Source: Lumnitzera littorea
Lineage: Eukaryota; Streptophyta; Magnoliopsida; Myrtales; Combretaceae
Assembly: GCA_024138015.1 (NCBI GenBank)
Contig: JAMXBB010000011.1
Span: forward strand, 38,197,893-38,261,892
Direction: 5' to 3'
DNA: 64,000 nucleotides
Under the pieces are notes generated by a model, which had not been told where the DNA came from, did no database searches, and worked only from the letters and a program-made list of their open reading frames with translations. The position numbers and the translations under genes were made by a program. Below, in pieces: positions 59,149 through 64,000 of this stretch; the first letter of the stretch is position 1; each line of letters begins with the position of its first letter.

Positions 59149-62100
59149 GTAATTTCATTTCATTTCTATTTATGCCTTAAGGAACCATTTTTTAAATAAA
59201 GTTTGTTGCTTTATGTCTTTATCTATGATATGGCCAGCTGGGTTTAGTTTAATTGTTTCTATGAGTTCAGAAATTATGGTTTTTCTTTGTTTATCTTTAA
59301 CTTTTTGTTTGGATTGCTGATTTTGGAGTTCTGGGTTGCTTTTTATGCTTTGATTTCTGTTCATGTAAAATTTATAGTTTATTATCTATGTCAGCTTATC
59401 ATGTATTGGGAACTGGTAATTATAGTTTAATTGTTTAATAGTCTTGGGTGGCAGTGAACTAAATTTACCGTATGTGGTTCTGATTAATTTTGAGGTGGCT
59501 TGGCTGACCGACGTAGTCAGTTATTTTGCAATGTAGGGTCCTACCCTTATTGGGGGAAAAGTTGTGTTTTCCCCTTTTGCATTTTAAATCAGCAGTGAAT
59601 AGGACCAAAGCATATCTCAGTGAAGAGGATTTTTCCATAATATATGTTTGTCATGAGAATCTTAGCTGAGTTCTAAGCTTGAATTTGAGGGACCTAGATG
59701 TTATTATAGTTAATGAAGACACCTGCATTAATTAAGAATATGGGCAACAAAGGTGGGCCAGCAGCAGTGATGTGTTGGTGGTCGTGGTTGTGGTTGTGGT
59801 ATTTGTCAATATTGTTAAGGTGGTTGTCTGCTGATGATTGTTTTTGTGCATGGTGACGTTGATGAAATTGCAACTTGTATTCTTGAGCCCTTTAGTGGAG
59901 TGGTGCAGAGGTGAATGCAGGACTCTGCACTTGCAGTAGCATAAATTTTGTGTTATTTGCATAGTAAATTCTTTAAGGATTATGTGCCAGGCGGGTAAAT
60001 GTTATCTCTCCAATCTTCTTTTTATGCAATGTGTTAAAAATCAATGGAGAAGCAAATCTGTTCCTAAGGCACTCCATTGCAAAGTCTCATTTTCCTATTT
60101 TTCCTCTCAACTGGTATGTTGGACTTTGTCAGAGTTGCTTGCAACATTATGTGGATATTCAGATTTGAAAGCATTTCTCAGTGCTCAACGGCATTTCCAT
60201 TCAGGATTCAATGTAAAATTGATGCCTGGTTTTCTATTATGACTGGTGAAATGATTTTCTTGAAAGCGGGTTACCTAGATCGCTTTGTGGCTTCTGTTTA
60301 TTGATCCTTGTCATTCTACTTGACTGGAAGTTTCATCATTTTTGGCATGAACTATGAATTATATTAATTTGATGTTTCCTTATCAATGCAGGATTTTGTA
60401 CAAGATTCTTTTCTGTTTTTTCACCCAGTAAATTCTCAAGCAAACAATTCAGATTTTCTATAAAAGGTAAATGATTGTTTCAGCTGTTCCATTATACTAG
60501 TTATTTATTTATTTACTTTTTTTCCCCAATCCTGAATTAATGTCACCATATGTCTTTTCAGCATCAATGCAACAGGTAACGGAGGAAATAAAAGAAGAGA
60601 AAGCAAAAGATTTCTTAGTTTCTGGAGATTCCATACGCTGTCGATTTCTAGATTTTTATGCTTCTCGTGGTCACAAGGTTCTTCCGAGTGCTTCACTTGT
60701 GCCAGATGATCCCACAGTGCTACTGACAATTGCAGGAATGCTTCAATTTAAACCTATATTTCTTGGAAAGGTAATGATTGGACATTCTTCATCATCATGT
60801 ACTCTTAGAGATGGATCAATAACAGAAAATGCAAGCTATTCATTTTATTTTATCCTTTCAGCATATAGCTAGGGTTTAAGGACTAGTTTTTATATTGCAT
60901 GATTCAGCTCTCCTCCTAATAATAAGCGGATATTTTATCAAATTTTTTTTCCCATTTTTTTCACTGAACCAAACCTGCATTCTGGCGAAAAGTTAGCTGT
61001 AAACCCACTACACTACCCTTCCCATCTTTCTTTGCATCCTTGTGGGCTAGGATTGACCATTTAATTAGATGTGAAAACTGTATCATCTGTCAGGAGCTGA
61101 AGGCGGGAGATTCATGCTATTCTATTGCATTTGTGCTTTTGCACTCCTTGCATGTGGGCTGATGCAGTCATAGATGCCAAACATTTAGAAGTCAAAAATA
61201 CTCTGGCATATATCCAAAATAGCAAGGGAGGGGGGGTGGGGGGCAATTTATTGAATAAAATGGTAAGCTAAATGCAGAGAACTGAACAAAGATTTGCCCC
61301 CCATTGGGATCTTAATATATATTGAGCACACTGGAAACTTTCTAAGAACTTGATATTGTAACGGGACATGAATTATCTCTAACAAACTTGTAATACTTTC
61401 TGCAAGATTTCTATCATTTGAAAGAAGATCTAGATTACTTCTTGCTAAATTTTAATCTTGATTTGTGGAAATGAAATTACCTTTTAGTCCTGATACATTT
61501 CAGGTCCCCAGACAAGTTCCATGTGCTGCAACTGCACAAAGGTGCATCCGTACTAATGACATTGAAAATGTTGGGAAGACAGCTCGGCACCATACATTCT
61601 TTGAAATGCTAGGAAATTTCAGCTTCGGTGATTACTTCAAGAAAGAGGCAATCAAGTGGGCATGGGAGCTTTCAACAGTAGAGTATGATTCAAAATTTCT
61701 GTGGCTGGTGGCATCAGAAACTTATGATGAAAATACAGCGGTGTGTTTAATATATTGCTTCTCCATCACCTGAGCTGATCTCCTGTTCTACTTTCCTCTT
61801 GAAGATTAGGTTTGCCAGCAGAGAGATTATGGATTAGTGTCTTCGAAGATGACGATGAAGCTTATGAAATATGGCATAATGAGGTAACATCTGGTTACAA
61901 TCTCCAATCTTTGTCCATTATATGCATTGTTATTCACTTGCTATACATACCATGCTTATGTTCATTGGAAGCAAGTTGTAGAGCTTCATTGCTCCCTTTT
62001 GACTTTTGTCCTTTGCTTCATGGAATTACGAGAGAGTTTGTTATTACAGATGAATTTAGCTCCTTTAGATTCTCTTGACATTTCCCTTTATCTTACTATT

Positions 62101-64000
62101 ACAGGATCTAATTGGAATAAAGTTTTAGGCTTGTTATAGAGAGAACCCAACAATCTCTTGATTAGGGTTCAAGTAAATAAAGAACCCTACAATTTCCTTT
62201 AAAATTTAATAATCTAAATTTTCTGAAAATGATAAGACCTGAATTTTACCCTTTTTTTTTTTTTTTTCTTTTGTCCTGATACATATATTGGCCTTCCCTT
62301 AGCAGTTGGAGTAACTGCAACTTCTAAAAAAACTGCTAGTCCTAGATTTACCCTCTTTCTAACACTTATCATAACCATAACATAACCTATTTAAGACAAA
62401 GTTACTGTAACCCTACTCTGGAAACAAGACCCTGACTGAAATACATAAACACAAGACCACTGACCAATATAGCTCCAAGTGTCCAGAACATTGATCCCAC
62501 AACACTCACACCTGCAACTATTAAAAAGATACAGCACAAATAATCACCAAACACAATTCACTATACATTACATTACACATTCCCAGGTCTTCTATTTTTC
62601 TTTCGTGATTAAGCTTTCTCAAGAGGAATGATTTCATATTCTTTTGTTGCTCATGCTGGATGCATAACACTTAACTTTTTAAAATGTAATATTTTTATTC
62701 CTATCATGTGATTTTATTATGGTAGTTGATTTTCTCTAAGTCTCAAGCCATTTCTTCAGGTTGGAGTTCCAGCTGCACGAATAAAGAGGATGGGTGAAGA
62801 AGATAATTTTTGGACTAGTGGCATAACAGGCCCTTGTGGACCGTGCTCGGAGATCTACTATGACTTCTATCCGGAGAAGGGAACTTCTAATGCGGTACAT
62901 GCTCATTCAGGAATTTGTTTTCTGGACGTCCACTAGTGTTTCTGGAACCATGATCTCAACCACATAGTCCAGAAAATGTTCCTTTCAAGAAATTACTTGC
63001 CCGCCTGGCTCTGCTTATAATTATAAACTGGTGATCTTGCATGCCTTCCTGCAGGATCTAGGAGACGATACACGGTTCATTGAGTTCTATAATTTAGTAT
63101 TCATGCAATATAACAAAAAGGATGATGGTACCCTTGAACCCTTAAAGCAGAAAAACATAGATACTGGAATGGGATTAGAGCGTGTTGCTCGCATCCTTCA
63201 AAAGGTAGATATTGCAAATAAATCGACATTATACTTTGGTAAGAAATTTGATATGAGAAGTTCTGTTTGTCCTGGACGTTCTTTACAGGATTCTGAAACT
63301 CTTCCTTTCAGGTTCCAAGCAATTTTGAGACTGACTTGATATATCCCATTATGGAGAAAGCTGCAGAACTAGCAAATGTTTCATACAGTCTTGCTGATGA
63401 TCCTACAAAACTGAAGCTCAAAGTACAGCCATTATGGTCAATTATGTTTTTGTTTGAGTTTTCCTTTTCCAAGTACAACAAGGAAGAATATTAACTAACT
63501 TTTGCATCTGTTTCAGCACAGAGAATCATTCTAAATAATGTTTTAATTTGTTCCAGATCATAGGAGACCATATGCGTGCAATTGTATATTTAATTTCTGA
63601 CGGGATAATCCCGTCAAACATTGGAAGAGGCTATGTAGTCAGGCGACTTATAAGGAGGGTTGTGCGTATGGGTAGGCTTTTAGGCATAAAGGGTGATGGT
63701 AGGGGGACTCTTGAGGGTGCATTTTCACCAACCATAGCAGAAAAGGTGATAGAACTAAGTGCTCACATTGATTCAGATGTCCAGGCCAGAGCACCTCGCA
63801 TACTTGAGGAATTGAAAAGGGAAGAATTCCGATTTGTGCAGACTTTGGAGAGGGGAGAGAAGTTGCTTGACCAAATGATCACTGATGCATTGTCAACTGC
63901 TCGAGAAGGTGGAGTCATGCCATGTTTGGCAGGGAAGGATGTGTTTCTTCTATATGACACATTTGGCTTTCCAGTGGAGATAATGACAGAGGTGGCTGAA
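59025..64000 (+). CDS. Alanine--tRNA ligase, chloroplastic/mitochondrial type (5' part, nine exons)
   Basis: Charges tRNA-Ala with alanine for organellar protein synthesis. Exons: 59025-59148, 60392-60466, 60562-60770, 61504-61682, 61805-61883, 62760-62894, 63055-63204, 63312-63422, 63557-64000 (open at the edge). All introns are GT-AG and phases join to 502 uninterrupted codons. Residues 1-65 or so are Ser/Thr-rich with few acids, fitting a transit peptide. Class II motifs follow: motif 1 with TIAGMLQFKPIFLG, motif 2 with RTND...HHTFFEMLGNFSFGDYF, then EDNFWTSGITGPCGPCSE and motif 3 NIDTGMGLERVARILQK. After them comes the helical tRNA-recognition part (GRGYVVRRLIRRVVR). The editing and C-terminal domains lie off the window. 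The plant homologue is EMB1030-like in Arabidopsis, from memory. It is the only intact gene here, with no stops. Confidence 0.93.
59149..60391 (+). other. AlaRS intron 1 (1243 bp)
   Basis: GT-AG intron between the two transit-peptide exons. Open frames inside it (59982-60242, 60077-60304, 59962-59732 minus) are non-coding. A 'tggtggtcgtggttgtggttgtgg' GT-rich tract lies near 59778. The gene's other long introns are 60771-61503 and 61884-62759. Confidence 0.8.
60392..60466 (+). CDS. AlaRS exon 2: rest of transit peptide
   Basis: Reads FCTRFFSVFSPSKFSSKQFR and ends FSIK. It is basic and Ser/Phe-rich, as expected for import into plastids or mitochondria. It is only 75 bases long, with acceptor ...atgcag and donor gtaaat. 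Confidence 0.85.
60562..60770 (+). CDS. AlaRS exon 3: start of mature enzyme, motif 1
   Basis: After a Glu/Lys-rich lead (EEIKEEKAKDF) come IRCRFLDFYASRGHKVLPSA and TIAGMLQFKPIFLGK, the class II motif 1 region that forms the dimer interface and the ATP pocket edge. Confidence 0.93.
61504..61682 (+). CDS. AlaRS exon 4: motif 2
   Basis: Carries VPRQVPCAATAQRCIRTNDI and HHTFFEMLGNFSFGDYFKKE. The donor is GTATGA after the first two bases of a Glu codon. Joined to exon 5 it reads STVELGLPAERLWISVFEDD. Confidence 0.9.
61805..61883 (+). CDS. AlaRS exon 5
   Basis: Reads LGLPAERLWISVFEDDDEAY, then EIWHNE. The acceptor is the ag in cttgaag at 61803-61804, not the nearer ttag at 61809, because only the first keeps the frame and the family sequence. 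Confidence 0.88.
62760..62894 (+). CDS. AlaRS exon 6
   Basis: 45 codons. Carries RIKRMGEEDNFWTSG and TGPCGPCSEIYYDFYPEKG, part of the adenylate-forming site in the AlaRS family. Confidence 0.93.
63055..63204 (+). CDS. AlaRS exon 7: motif 3
   Basis: 50 codons. Carries DLGDDTRFIEFYNLVFMQYN and the class II motif 3, GMGLERVARILQK, whose Arg contacts ATP. Confidence 0.94.
63312..63422 (+). CDS. AlaRS exon 8
   Basis: 37 codons beginning VPSNFETDLIYPIMEKAAEL, leading into the helical tRNA-recognition region. Confidence 0.92.
63557..64000 (+). CDS. AlaRS exon 9 (continues past the window)
   Basis: 148 codons to the last base. Carries IIGDHMRAIVYLISDGIIPS, GRGYVVRRLIRRVVRMGRLL and FLLYDTFGFPVEIMTEVAE. 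The last is the hinge before the editing domain. Exon and gene are open at the right edge. Confidence 0.93.
   Translation, partial: MIGDHMRAIVYLISDGIIPSNIGRGYVVRRLIRRVVRMGRLLGIKGDGRGTLEGAFSPTIAEKVIELSAHIDSDVQARAPRILEELKREEFRFVQTLERGEKLLDQMITDALSTAREGGVMPCLAGKDVFLLYDTFGFPVEIMTEVAE

Noticed and set aside
59732..59962. Thr-rich open frame (minus) in AlaRS intron 1
   Set aside because: It arises from a GT/GGT-rich tract, lies in an intron, and has no recognisable domain.
61683..61773. Open frame continuing past the Glu/Tyr codons of AlaRS exon 4, suggesting a longer exon or a non-GT donor
   Set aside because: A canonical donor (GTATGA at 61683) and the acceptor at 61803-61804 join in frame to give STVELGLPAERLW. 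The alternatives need a 65-base intron or an AT donor.

Overview
This window reads as nuclear DNA of a flowering plant, probably a dicot. Its one host gene is an intron-rich, plastid/mitochondrial-type alanyl-tRNA synthetase at the right edge. Almost everything to the left is decayed transposable elements: Ty3/gypsy LTR retrotransposons of several lineages, a copia-like solo LTR, a Mutator-like (MULE) remnant and a small hAT-type element, in AT-rich sequence. No tRNA, rRNA, CRISPR, prokaryotic or organellar genes were seen. Lineage names come from motif recognition by eye, not from a search.

Left block, 1-20 kb. An Athila-like LTR (1-1214) sits inside the integrase region of a large minus-strand Tat/Ogre-like element. 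Leftwards that element runs LTR, primer site, extra ORF1, gag, protease, RT-RNase H, second RNase H and integrase. A complete but dead plus-strand gypsy element (11570-17837) has both LTRs, an initiator-Met primer site and a decayed 5-bp target duplication. Next comes a minus-strand gag fragment with its primer site and LTR (18.52-20.04 kb).

Middle, 20-35 kb. There is a probable LTR remnant (20.44-21.88 kb), a region bracketed by AAGGCRCCTT motifs around an unrecognised broken reading frame (21.94-24.08 kb), and gene-free AT-rich DNA. A long non-coding LTR ('family B', copy B1) ends at 30706. A MULE transposase remnant is split by a 681-bp hAT-type element with 8-bp target duplications. A copia-like solo LTR has a perfect 5-bp duplication (33054-34707).

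Nested block, 34,935-56,874. An Athila-type element with only gag and protease is the host. A family-B LTR (B2) interrupts its 5' LTR, a second (B3) interrupts its gag, and a complete gypsy element (49016-55558), sister to the one at 11.6-17.8 kb, interrupts its 3' LTR. B3 is flanked by an 82-bp duplication of gag rather than a normal 5-bp duplication.

Right end, 56.9-64 kb. A gene-free flank leads to a TATA box and nine exons of the alanyl-tRNA synthetase (502 codons in view), which continues past the window.

Coding decay in the retroelements is mostly in-frame TAG/TAA at expected Gln or Trp codons and Asp-to-Asn or Glu-to-Lys at active sites. These are C-to-T/G-to-A transitions, the pattern left by deamination of methylated cytosine in silenced plant repeats. 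I found no convincing new protein-coding system. The most unusual structures are the B3 junction, the pol-less Athila derivative and the pol stop codons placed inside 3' LTRs.
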